Shown: in pieces, positions 12,801 to 21,285 of the stretch
Layout: each line of letters opens with the position of its first letter
How positions within the stretch are numbered: the stretch's first letter is position 1
Assembly: GCA_036936605.1 (NCBI GenBank)
Contig: JAUPFV010000005.1
Span: 75,156,885-75,220,884 of the forward strand
DNA: 64,000 nt
Direction: 5' to 3'
Origin: Limnanthes douglasii subsp. nivea
Taxonomy: Eukaryota > Streptophyta > Magnoliopsida > Brassicales > Limnanthaceae
The notes under the pieces: model-generated
The model's database searches: none
What the model saw: the letters and a program-made list of their open reading frames with translations, nothing else
What the model was told of the DNA's origin: nothing
Translations under genes and position numbers: made by a program

Positions 12801-13104
12801 GAAAGGTTGGGAACGAATAATTAGTTGAAAAATGAACCACCAAACGGTTGTCTACTCAGAAATAGAGTGACACATGTAGATTGTTTAGAGTAAATAGTCT
12901 GCTGCGCATGTATTATAGCACTTCATGCTATTCTATTTTTCATCAAGGAAATGATTATAAAATCACGTATACATTTGAAGCAAACCTAAAAATATTACAT
13001 AGAGATTCGAGGTGACTGTAAGTATAATAATAAGAAGCTTTGATTCGAGGAGAACTTAAACATAGTTTCATTCGAAGATGATAAGGGTAGTAATAAGAAA
13101 TTTT
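12801..13104. other. Element B sequence upstream of its antisense ORF
   Basis: AT-rich non-coding sequence lying between the decayed antisense ORF and the insertion point of element E. By analogy with E it would hold the antisense promoter region, but no clear TATA box could be assigned. Confidence 0.35.
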
Positions 13105-13109
13105 AATGT

Positions 13110-13393
13110 TGGTAAGAATTAAAGCTGAAATGATAAAATCAAGAACACAAATCTACTTAGAGAATTTTAGGAAGTGAAAAGTGCTTCTGATTATTTCATA
13201 GGTCAAACTAACTTCTTCCACCTCTTTAAATAGGCAGGGTGAGTTAGTTAGAGAATTGGTTACATAATGGTATATTTACAATTTAACCCTTTATGTTTTT
13301 CCTAAAGCCTAATTTAATCCAATATTTACAGAACTTATCACTTTAGTCCCTGTCAATTACACTTAGGTCCCTGAGGAATATCTTTCCTTATCA
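13110..13393 (-). repeat. 3' LTR of element E
   Basis: 284 bp; TG...CA in both orientations (minus-strand start TGATAAGG, end CTTACCA). It differs from the 5' LTR at 23183-23466 at two bases: a G for T in the GCAGGGTGAG block and an A for G in GTCAATTAC. Confidence 0.95.
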
Positions 13394-13396
13394 GTA

Positions 13397-13405
13397 GCCC
13401 CCCTA
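13397..13405 (-). other. Polypurine tract of element E
   Basis: On the minus strand AACTAGGGGGGCTAC lies directly before the LTR start TGATAAGG. A G-run in this place is the expected primer for plus-strand DNA synthesis. In element B the equivalent site reads AACTAAGAAGCTAC. Confidence 0.7.
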
Positions 13406-13765
13406 GTTCTTATACAGATTTTTATAAGAACTATTAGCTCCTCGAATTCTTCCTCGGGTCGATACCATTTTCACCACTTTATCTCTTTATTAAGACTGAA
13501 CTCAATGGTCTATTACTTCTCTTCGAATTTGTGAATAAGTGAAAACTGATTTCCTAATTGCTTCGAATTTAACTCCCTGAGGTATAGCTTTGCCTCTTCT
13601 TCGAACATTACTGCAAACACAGTTTATTAACACTTCGAAATATCTGATCCCTATTTGATGGATTGATTTGACCTCTAGTAGTAGACCTGTGATACTACAC
13701 GTTTCCTTTTCGTTTCATATTCCACCCAATGAAAGTAACTTACTTGTTCCACTCTTCCATATTCT

Positions 13766-13815
13766 CGACGTCACTCTTTTATTCTATAAATACCCAACTC
13801 TTCATTCATTAAGAA
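13766..13815 (+). promoter_or_regulatory. Core promoter of the antisense gene
   Basis: A consensus TATA box, TATAAATA, lies at 13785-13792, preceded by an ACGTCA motif near 13770 and followed about 25-30 bp later by a pyrimidine-rich stretch suited to transcription start. It is internal to the element, about 390 bp inside the 3' LTR, and points opposite to the LTR promoter. The ATG at 13836 follows after a short leader. Assignment is by sequence only. Confidence 0.6.
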
Positions 13816-13835
13816 CTTTTTAAAGAAACCACCTC

Positions 13836-16788
13836 TTGAACCATCTTCAACCTGTTCTTCATCTTCAACCTGTTCTTCAAGCTATCTTCAACCTAATCTT
13901 CATAAACCTTCAACTCACTTCATCTTTCTCATCCACCAAAGCAATCTCTCATACCAATACCCATTGTATGAGAAGATACCCTAGATATCATAGATTTAAA
14001 CCCAGAAAACCAGTAAAATCAAAGAAAAATCTTTTTCCTGGTTCCAGTAACCAAGTATTCGGTGCCTACGATTATCTTTGTATTTCTCAAAGAGCCAAAG
14101 AGTACAAAGCTGCTGGGTTGATCTACAACGGTCCTCACTCTTCTTCCACTACTTTTGAATATGGTAACTTCGATCCTAACCTTGCCACTTCGTCTTCGCC
14201 TTTAGTTTCTAACCCAGAAAATAACTCAACAGCCTCTCCTCTTCAAAATCCAGCCAAATCTTCATTGCTAAGACCTCATCGGAAATCTAAAGTAGTTACT
14301 TTAGACAAGCCACCAACTGATAACAAATCACAACCCAAATCACTTGTCCTTCAAATCGAAGAGACAAAAAACCTTCAATCCAACACATTCCCTCCTCAAT
14401 TCGAGGCTATCAGAGCTAAACGTGCCAAAAAATCACCTTTCTTAGTAATGGGTGAAGAAACAGAAAACTCTTCTCCTCCCCCACACTCTTCTCCTCCCCC
14501 ACAAGAAGTGGATGACATTACACCAGAGTGTAGTCAGCCAATTCCTGTGACTCAACAGGAGACTCAAATCCGAAGTCGCTCCGATGAGGATCACAAAAAA
14601 GACGATTCTGAAGCTACTGAGTCTGATGCCGAGGAGGAATCCGAGGCTGATGGTGTAGCTCCTCCAAAAAAGGTTCGAGGGAAAAAAGCTCTTGTTACAC
14701 TTCCCAAGAGCGTTGCCGCCTTAGTTCAAGAAAATCTTAAACCTCTTTCTGCTTGGTATATTCTTTCCTTAAAGAATGTACCCTACAGCTACTACCTCGA
14801 ATCAGAGAAAGAGCAACTCAGAAAGTTATGGGGGTTAACTGATAATATGATTCTTCGATTACCAGTAGAAGGGGAGACACCTCTAAACTGTCAGAAAGAC
14901 GAGCTAGTAGTGTACCCTGAGCTTTTCAATTGGGGACTTCGGTTTCCCCTCGATCCGATGATAGTGAGGTTCTTCGAAATCCACAGATTGTGTCCAACAC
15001 AAGTCACTCCCAACTTACTCTTTACTCTATTCTCAGCAATCATGGTATCAAGGCTTGAAGGCATTCCCCTCGAAATCGAGGACTTCATCTCAGTAACCAG
15101 CATTTCGAATGGCCCAGTTTTGCCGTTTTATTACCTAACTCTTCAGGATGACTTGAAAATTATCGACGACCTCCTCGAAGCTGACAAACTCTGGAAGCAA
15201 AGATTTGTCTTCCTGTCAGGAGCTTGGGAAAACGGCAAAGAAATTTCCGATGCTAATCCTTCCAAACTCACCCTTACATGGAGAGATAGTAGTAAGTGAC
15301 ATCTTCTCTCCCCCCTTTTTTTATCAATTTATTTATCTAAGTGTTTGTCTCCCCTTTTTCTTAGAAATTCCGAGGCGATTTAAGAGTCGTCGAAAAGAAG
15401 CCAAGGTCATCTTCCAACGAATGGCTGAATGGGCAGAAAAGTCTTGGGGAAATGGCATTCATTCAGCCTTTGAGCCGATTAACTTCGTCAACAGCCATCT
15501 TTGGCGCATAACTCTAGGGGCAGACTTCCCTCAAGATCCGATGGTCCCACCAGACCCTATCCTAGCAGTTCAAAGGATACTTGCACCAGATGGGAAATGC
15601 TACCTTCCCACACGGAACCGAAGTGAAAGCCATCTTCCCCTAAAGAAGAAAGGAAAATTGACCCATAAGAAGGCCAGCACAAGTAGGGCTATCCCTTCCA
15701 AGACTTCGAAGCGTGCAGAGAAAAGAAAAACATCTGCACCTCCGCTTCCCACCATATCCGAAGAAGACCAACCTATCCTGAAAAAGAAAAAGGACAACTC
15801 TCCAAAAAAGAAAAAGAGTAAGTCCAGCAAGCCAATTGAAAAGAATGAAGCTGATATACTAGAAGCGGTGCTGGCTTCCGAGGCGCGTGGGAAAACTTTT
15901 GTTGAAGAAAACCCTGAAGGAGGATTGACACTTGGAGATAATCAAATAGACGAGTATCTCAACTTCGAAGATTTTAATTCAAGTGGGGATTTTGTGTTTT
16001 CTGGTTCCCAACCTACCAATGTCATTCCACCGACTTTTACTGGGGCTGATGTGGCTTCGACATCAAATGCCATTGTTCCTGATCGTAACCACCCAACAGT
16101 CCTTCCTCATTCAGACAAATCCGATGAGGTAGCTTCGATCCTTCGTCCCTTTGATAATTTAAGTGCTGCAGCTAATAAATTATGTGAAGAAGTGAAAAAT
16201 TCACACGCACAATTAGAACTTCTTGCACAAAAATTGGTCAAGAGCAAGAAAGAAACAGAGTCTGAAAAGACTTCAAAAAATGAGGCACTTCAGAAATTCG
16301 AGGCTGAGAAAGAAAAGCTCCTTAAACATCACAAAGAAAAAGTTGAGGCTTTGGAGACTTCTCATCAGCTAGCTCTTAAAAACCTAAATTCTCAACATTC
16401 CACTGCTATCTCCGAGGTGAAGAAAAAAGCTTCCGATGCTGAGAAACTTGTTAAAGAAACTCAGGAGAAGCTGAAGAATTGCCAAACTGAGCTGACTACG
16501 CTTCAAACAAAATTCGAAGAGGAAAAGAATGCAGCTGTCAAAAAGGCTGAAAACAAAGTTGGTTCTTTAATGCTCGAAGGTATCAAGAAAGCTCAAATTG
16601 ATACATCTATTCAGCTTCTTCGAGAAGTTCATGCTGCTTGTCCAAGACTAGACTTATCAAACCTTTGGAAACAGGTTCCAGAAGAACAACGCCCAAAGGA
16701 AGCGTTCGAAGCACCACCAAGCTCCTCCTCCGAAGAAGAAAATAACTCAGAAGAGGAGTCATCAGAAGAAGAAGAAGATGATGCTTAA
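13836..16788 (+). CDS. Antisense spliced gene of element E, 959-residue PF04195-like protein
   Basis: Two long plus-strand frames (13836-15299 and 15205-16788) join in frame if a 73 bp GT-AG intron (15292-15364) is removed: one base of exon 1 plus two of exon 2 form an AAA codon, giving 2880 nt and 959 residues. Residues about 315-470 contain FNWGLRFPLDPMIV and LCPTQVTPNLLF, which I recognise as the plant-specific family PF04195 ('putative gypsy type transposon'). Exon 2 encodes lysine-rich tracts that look like nuclear localisation signals (about 15640-15840), then a long coiled coil (about 16180-16620) and a Ser/Glu/Asp tail. No catalytic motif is visible. An alternative start is the Met codon at 13968. 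It converges with pol. Antisense ORFs at this place are known in Tat elements; their function is unknown. Nuclear location is inferred. Confidence 0.85.
15292..15364 (+). other. Predicted intron in the antisense gene
   Basis: Donor AGTA|GTAAGTG and acceptor TTTTTCTTAG|AAATT, 73 bp, AT/CT-rich with a long pyrimidine tract. This is the size and composition of a short plant intron. Splicing joins the two frames exactly; without it, exon 1 ends at a stop two codons later (15297-15299). Confidence 0.8.
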
Positions 16789-16941
16789 TAGGCTAGGCAG
16801 TTTTTTTTTTTTTTTTTGTGTATGTGGTTAAGTACTTCCCCCCTTTTTTGTAAACTTCGTATTTTATCCAACGAACAAACCACTTCTTTTTATATCTTAA
16901 ATTTCTGGCATACTTGTTTTGAACTGGGTATTTCTAAAATT

Positions 16942-17077
16942 AGATGCGCTCATAAGATGTGGCACCTCGAAAAATAGATGCACTCATAAGACGTGGCACC
17001 TCGAAAAATAGATGCACTCATAAGACGTGGCACCTCGGAAAATAGATGCACTCATAAGACGTGGCACCTCGGAAAAT
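16942..17077 (+). repeat. 34 bp tandem repeat, four copies, between pol and antisense gene
   Basis: Four head-to-tail copies of a 34 bp unit with the blocks AGATGCACTCATAAGAC and GTGGCACCTCGAAAAAT; later copies have CTCGGAAAAT. It sits in the 0.5 kb gap between the convergent 3' ends of the antisense gene (16788) and pol (17311). In the retrotransposon's own direction the core reads TTCGAGGTGCC, as in the repeat at 9204-9463 of element B. Confidence 0.95.
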
Positions 17078-17310
17078 TTGGTTGTTTCTTCAAAGCTATC
17101 GCTTCGGAAAATTATTCTTGGTCAACTTTCAAAGATGATCAGTCTTTGCCAAGTTACCAAAATAATAAATCACACATTATAATAAACAACCAATGGCCAA
17201 AAGAAATTTTATTAAAAAATTCAATATTAACCAGACACCTCGTTAAAACCTTTCTGGGCCAACAGATAAGGAAAGAGTATGTCTGTTTTACAAAAATTCG
17301 AAGTTCAGTT

Positions 17311-20300
17311 TTACTCACAGTACAATTTCAAGTGCTCTATATTCCAAGGGTGTTTGAGCATCCTCCCTTCTCTATCTGACAACCTGTAAGAACCTGGCTT
17401 GACCCTCATTTTAACTTCGTAAGGACCTTCCCAATTTGGGGCCAATTTTCCGAGGTGTTTATCCTTAGTGTGAAGAAATACTTTTCGTAATACTCGATCG
17501 CCAATTTTAAATTCTCTTCTTTTAACTTTAGCATCGTATCTGCTTCTCATTAATGTTTGATAATGGATCACATTCAAATGTGCCTTGACCCTTTTTTCTT
17601 CCAACAAATCAAGCTCCACCCTTCTAGCCTCATCGTTATCTGCATCGGAATATTTTAGTAGTCTATAAGAGGGCAATGTAGATTCAGCGGGGCACACAGC
17701 GTCCATCCCATATACTAAAGAAAAAGGAGTCTCTTTTGTAGCCTCTCTAGGAGTTGTTCTATATGCCCATAACACCTCTTGAAGATAATTTGGCCATTTC
17801 CCTGCTGCTCCTGCCAAATGTTTCTTCAAACCATCCAAAATAGATTTATTTGTAACTTCCACCTGTCCATTTGCCTGAGGGTGGAAAGGAGTGGAGAAGC
17901 ATTGCTGTATCCCTTTCGAAGAGCAAAAAGAGTCCATTTCCTTATTATTAAATTGAGGACCATTGTCCGTCGTTATTTTTCGAGGCACTCCAAAACGGTA
18001 GCAAATGTTACTTTGAATAAACTTGATTACATCCTTAGCTTTTGTCCCAGCCAAGGGCTCTGCTTCTGCCCACTTCGAAAAATAATCAACCGCAAAAATA
18101 ATCATCTGTCTTCCTCCAGAAGCCATAGGTAATGGTCCCACTAAGTCAATCCCCCACCTATCGAAAGGAACCGCCTCTGAAATTGTCATTAGGGGTACTG
18201 CCGGTTTGTGTATTAAATTTGCATATCTTTGGCAAGTATCACAGCTTCGAACTAACGACTTGGCATCTTGCATAATAGTAGGCCAATAATATCCCGCCAA
18301 CAACACCCGACGCGCTAAGGCTTTGAATCCACAATGAGCTGATCCATCCCCATCATGCAGTTCGGATAAAATGTCCTGGGACTCTTGTTTACTTAAACAT
18401 CGTAGCAAAGGTTTCGACGCAGACCTTTTGTACAATACTCCATCCAATACCATATAGCCAAGAGCTTTGTACTTTATTTTCTTAAGCAAATGTTTATCAA
18501 GAGGTAAAATTCCCTTCGAAATAAAGTTTAACAAGTCAAACCTCCAATCTCCTCGAGCGCACATCGGATCATTCATTACCTCACTCACAACTTCACACTG
18601 CTCAGAATTCGGTATGATCGAAGGCGATGGTTGTGTTATGATCCACGGATATTCTTCAGAGTAAGCCATTGTTGCCAAAGAATCAGCCATTGTGTTGCTA
18701 CCTCTTCGAATATGCTCCACTTCGACATTTTCAAACTGTGCCATCATTCCCCGAAGTTCTTGCAAGTACAAAACCAAACGTTCCTTTTTAGCTTCCGATA
18801 CTCCTTTAACATGGTTAACTACCAACTGTGAATCTGTTTCCAAGCGTACAAATGTCGCTCCACAAATCTTTGCTAACCGTAATCCTGCTAGCACAGCTTC
18901 ATATTCAGCTTCATTATTCGAAGCATGAAAGCCAAATTTTATAGCTTGAAACATAAATTCTCCTGTTGGTGCCACCAACTCAACTCCTGCACTCGATCCT
19001 TTGTTACTGGATCCCCCATCAGTTCGTATCGTCCACGTCGGATTCTCGTTCACCTTTTCACCATCTTTCTCTTCGGATCTGCTTGAGTGGAATTCCACCA
19101 AAAAATCTGCTAAAGCTTGAGCTTTGATAGCTGTTCGAGGAGAGAATAACACATCGAAATCTCCTAATTCCACAGACCACTTGGTCATCCTTCCTGAGAT
19201 ATCTGGCTTCTGCAAAACATTTTTTAATGGATACGAAGTTCGAACCACAATCGTATGTGCCTGGAAGTAAGGACGCATTTTTCTTGCAGCCACCACTATG
19301 CACAGTGCCAATTTTTCGAGCTTCAAATAGCGTTTTTCAGCATCAACCAAACTTTTGCTGACATAGTAGACAGGCCTCGAAATTCTCGTATCTTCACTGA
19401 CCAGAACCGCACTCACCGCATAATCTGAAACTGCTATATATAAAAATAGCTGCTCACCCTTTCGAGGCTTCGACAATATTTCAGGAGAGGACAAAAGATT
19501 TTTAATCTTCATAAAAGCTTCTTCACAATCCGAAGTCCACTCAAAGTTATTAGGTCTACGCAGCACCTGGAAAAAAGGGAAGCACTTATCTGAAAAACGA
19601 GAAATGAATCTGTTCAAAGCTGCTAACCTGTCCGTTAACATTTGCACTTCTTTGATATTCCGAGGTGAAGACATAGATATCAAAGCCTTCAATTGATCTG
19701 GATCCACTTCGATTCCTCTTTCACTAATCATGTACCCCAGAAATTTACCAGATCGAACTCCAAATGTACATTTTTCTGGATTCAACTTTAATTGTATTGC
19801 TCTAAGATTCAAAAACGTCTCTTCCAAATCATCAATGTGTTCATCATCACTTTTTCTTTTAACAAGCATATCATCATTGTATACTTCGATATTTCTCCCA
19901 ATCTGTGAAGAAAACGCCTTATTCATCAGCCTCTGATATGTTGACCCAGCATTCTTTAATCCGAACGGCATTACTTTATAGCAGTGCAAACCTCTGTCAG
20001 TAATAAAAGTCGTGCTTTCTTCATCATCTGGATTCATTCGAATTTGATTATACCCCGAAAATGCATCCATGAAAGTCAAAATTTTATTTCCCGAAGTGGA
20101 ATCCACTAACTGATCTATTCGAGGCACCGGAAAAGGATCTTTTGGACAGGCTCTATTCAAATCTGTGAAGTCTACACACATCCGCCATTTTCCATTCTTC
20201 TTTTTCACTACCACCGGATTGGCTGTCCACCTCAGATAATTAGCTTCCCTGATATGTCCCATCTTGTATAGTCGATCCACCTCGGCAACTATTGCCTCGG

Positions 20301-20604
20301 ACTTTTCGAATGAAAAGGCCCTTCTTTTTTGAATTATCGGCTTGACCTTCGGATCAACCGCCAGGCTATGACATATTATGTCACTTGGGACCCCCACCAC
20401 GTCTTCGGACCTCCACGCAAATACATCCAAATTTTCAGACAAAAAAGTCAACAACTTTTCTCGCATCGATAAAGATAACAGGGTCCCAATTCGAGGTACC
20501 CTGCCATTATTGAAAATATATTCCTCTATCTCTTCATTGACCACCACACAACTCGGGGTTGACCTCGGATCATCAATTCCCTCATCTGTTCCATCACAAG
20601 TCAA
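17311..20604 (-). CDS. pol: Pol: RT, RNase H, archaeal-type RNase H, integrase (element E)
   Basis: 1097 codons from the displayed start, in the same frame as the upstream protease and separated from it by one UAG plus four codons. Reverse transcriptase spans about residues 90-310, with Asp180 in FMDAFSGY and YNDD at 242-245, where the second position is normally hydrophobic. Gypsy RNase H follows (about 385-500). A second, archaeal-type RNase H typical of Tat elements spans about 523-650 (Asp529, Glu567, Asp591, Asp641). Integrase has an HHCC finger (His750, His757, Cys788, Cys791), the D,D35E triad Asp820, Asp880, Glu916, and a GPY module near WEGPYEV (about 1058-1064). There is no chromodomain. 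It copies element RNA into DNA and inserts it into the genome. Only the Asn in YNDD looks damaging. Confidence 0.95.
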   Translation of the reverse strand: MTCDGTDEGIDDPRSTPSCVVVNEEIEEYIFNNGRVPRIGTLLSLSMREKLLTFLSENLDVFAWRSEDVVGVPSDIICHSLAVDPKVKPIIQKRRAFSFEKSEAIVAEVDRLYKMGHIREANYLRWTANPVVVKKKNGKWRMCVDFTDLNRACPKDPFPVPRIDQLVDSTSGNKILTFMDAFSGYNQIRMNPDDEESTTFITDRGLHCYKVMPFGLKNAGSTYQRLMNKAFSSQIGRNIEVYNDDMLVKRKSDDEHIDDLEETFLNLRAIQLKLNPEKCTFGVRSGKFLGYMISERGIEVDPDQLKALISMSSPRNIKEVQMLTDRLAALNRFISRFSDKCFPFFQVLRRPNNFEWTSDCEEAFMKIKNLLSSPEILSKPRKGEQLFLYIAVSDYAVSAVLVSEDTRISRPVYYVSKSLVDAEKRYLKLEKLALCIVVAARKMRPYFQAHTIVVRTSYPLKNVLQKPDISGRMTKWSVELGDFDVLFSPRTAIKAQALADFLVEFHSSRSEEKDGEKVNENPTWTIRTDGGSSNKGSSAGVELVAPTGEFMFQAIKFGFHASNNEAEYEAVLAGLRLAKICGATFVRLETDSQLVVNHVKGVSEAKKERLVLYLQELRGMMAQFENVEVEHIRRGSNTMADSLATMAYSEEYPWIITQPSPSIIPNSEQCEVVSEVMNDPMCARGDWRFDLLNFISKGILPLDKHLLKKIKYKALGYMVLDGVLYKRSASKPLLRCLSKQESQDILSELHDGDGSAHCGFKALARRVLLAGYYWPTIMQDAKSLVRSCDTCQRYANLIHKPAVPLMTISEAVPFDRWGIDLVGPLPMASGGRQMIIFAVDYFSKWAEAEPLAGTKAKDVIKFIQSNICYRFGVPRKITTDNGPQFNNKEMDSFCSSKGIQQCFSTPFHPQANGQVEVTNKSILDGLKKHLAGAAGKWPNYLQEVLWAYRTTPREATKETPFSLVYGMDAVCPAESTLPSYRLLKYSDADNDEARRVELDLLEEKRVKAHLNVIHYQTLMRSRYDAKVKRREFKIGDRVLRKVFLHTKDKHLGKLAPNWEGPYEVKMRVKPGSYRLSDREGRMLKHPWNIEHLKLYCE

Positions 20605-20616
20605 CCCCCCAAACTG

Positions 20617-20619
20617 CTA
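20617..20619 (-). other. In-frame UAG between protease and RT
   Basis: The codons are GAG AAT TAG CAG TTT GGG, and the frame continues unchanged into pol. TAG followed by CAG TTT resembles the plant-virus readthrough context UAG-CAR-YYA except for the last base, and a run of six G follows at once. It may be a recoding site or a chance stop. The corresponding stretch is not preserved in element G. Confidence 0.4.
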
Positions 20620-21279
20620 ATTCTCCATCGGATCATCAGAACTTTTGCCCCGTAGTCTAAATGCAGCAGCATAACATTCTCTTGCTACCTTTTGATCACT
20701 TCGAACTACGCCGACCCGGTCCTCAATCACATACTTCAAACACTGATGAACTGTGGAAACTACAGCATACATCTTCGCCAACCACGACCTCCCAAAAATA
20801 GCATTGTAACTTGATGGACAATCTACCACCACAAAAAGTACTTGTACTTTCTTCTTGAAAGGCCCCTTTCCCAAAGAAACTTCACCCTCGAACTCTCCTA
20901 TCACATTTGCTGTTGCGCCAGTAAACCCTATGATAGTCCTTTCTGATCTTTCTATTCGAGGCGGAGCAGTTAATCTCTCATATGTTGACTTGAAAAGCAC
21001 ATTAGCAGAGCTCTCTGTATCAATCAGCACTCGTCGAATCTCCACCCCGCATACTTCTGCTCCTATAACCACCGCATCTTCATGTGGCCCAGTAATCCCC
21101 CTCAAATCATCCCCGTCGAAAATTATAAAGGGCACATCCTTTTTGTTGCCTAGGTGTGCCGATGCGCCTCCCTCAATTTGTCGTGTTAAGTTTACTATAT
21201 GCCTCTTCCTCGAATTATTAGTGTTGTTGGTCATCGAATCCCCTCCAAATATTGTTAGTGATTCGAAGAAGGCACACAA
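20617..21279 (-). CDS. Aspartic protease region (element E), catalytic Gly replaced
   Basis: A frame of 220 codons continuing the gag frame after one UGA; the displayed first codon is TTG, so translation probably enters by readthrough or from an internal Met (SMTNNTNN, residue 16). The retropepsin fold is marked by VLIDTESSANVLF (residues about 84-96) and the downstream YNAIFGRSWL. The active site should read Asp-Thr/Ser-Gly; here Gly is replaced by Glu (DTE, Asp87-Glu89), explained by a single G-to-A change. This should inactivate the protease that releases Gag and Pol from the polyprotein, so this copy probably depends on relatives in trans. All other family features look intact. Confidence 0.85.
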   Translation of the reverse strand: MCAFFESLTIFGGDSMTNNTNNSRKRHIVNLTRQIEGGASAHLGNKKDVPFIIFDGDDLRGITGPHEDAVVIGAEVCGVEIRRVLIDTESSANVLFKSTYERLTAPPRIERSERTIIGFTGATANVIGEFEGEVSLGKGPFKKKVQVLFVVVDCPSSYNAIFGRSWLAKMYAVVSTVHQCLKYVIEDRVGVVRSDQKVARECYAAAFRLRGKSSDDPMEN

Positions 21280-21282
21280 ATA

Positions 21283-21285
21283 TCA
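21283..21285 (-). other. In-frame UGA between gag and protease, conserved in element G
   Basis: The codons are CGT GTT TGA TAT TTG TGT, with the frame open on both sides. In element G the aligned sequence reads GTT TGA AGT TCG TGT (UGA at 46243-46245). Conservation of the same stop in a much older relative suggests a functional border (readthrough or reinitiation), not a fresh mutation. Confidence 0.55.

Noticed and set aside
15205..15364. Independent start for the second antisense frame at 15205
   Set aside because: It overlaps exon 1 and the intron; removing the intron joins the frames exactly, so the apparent N terminus is intronic or out-of-frame sequence.
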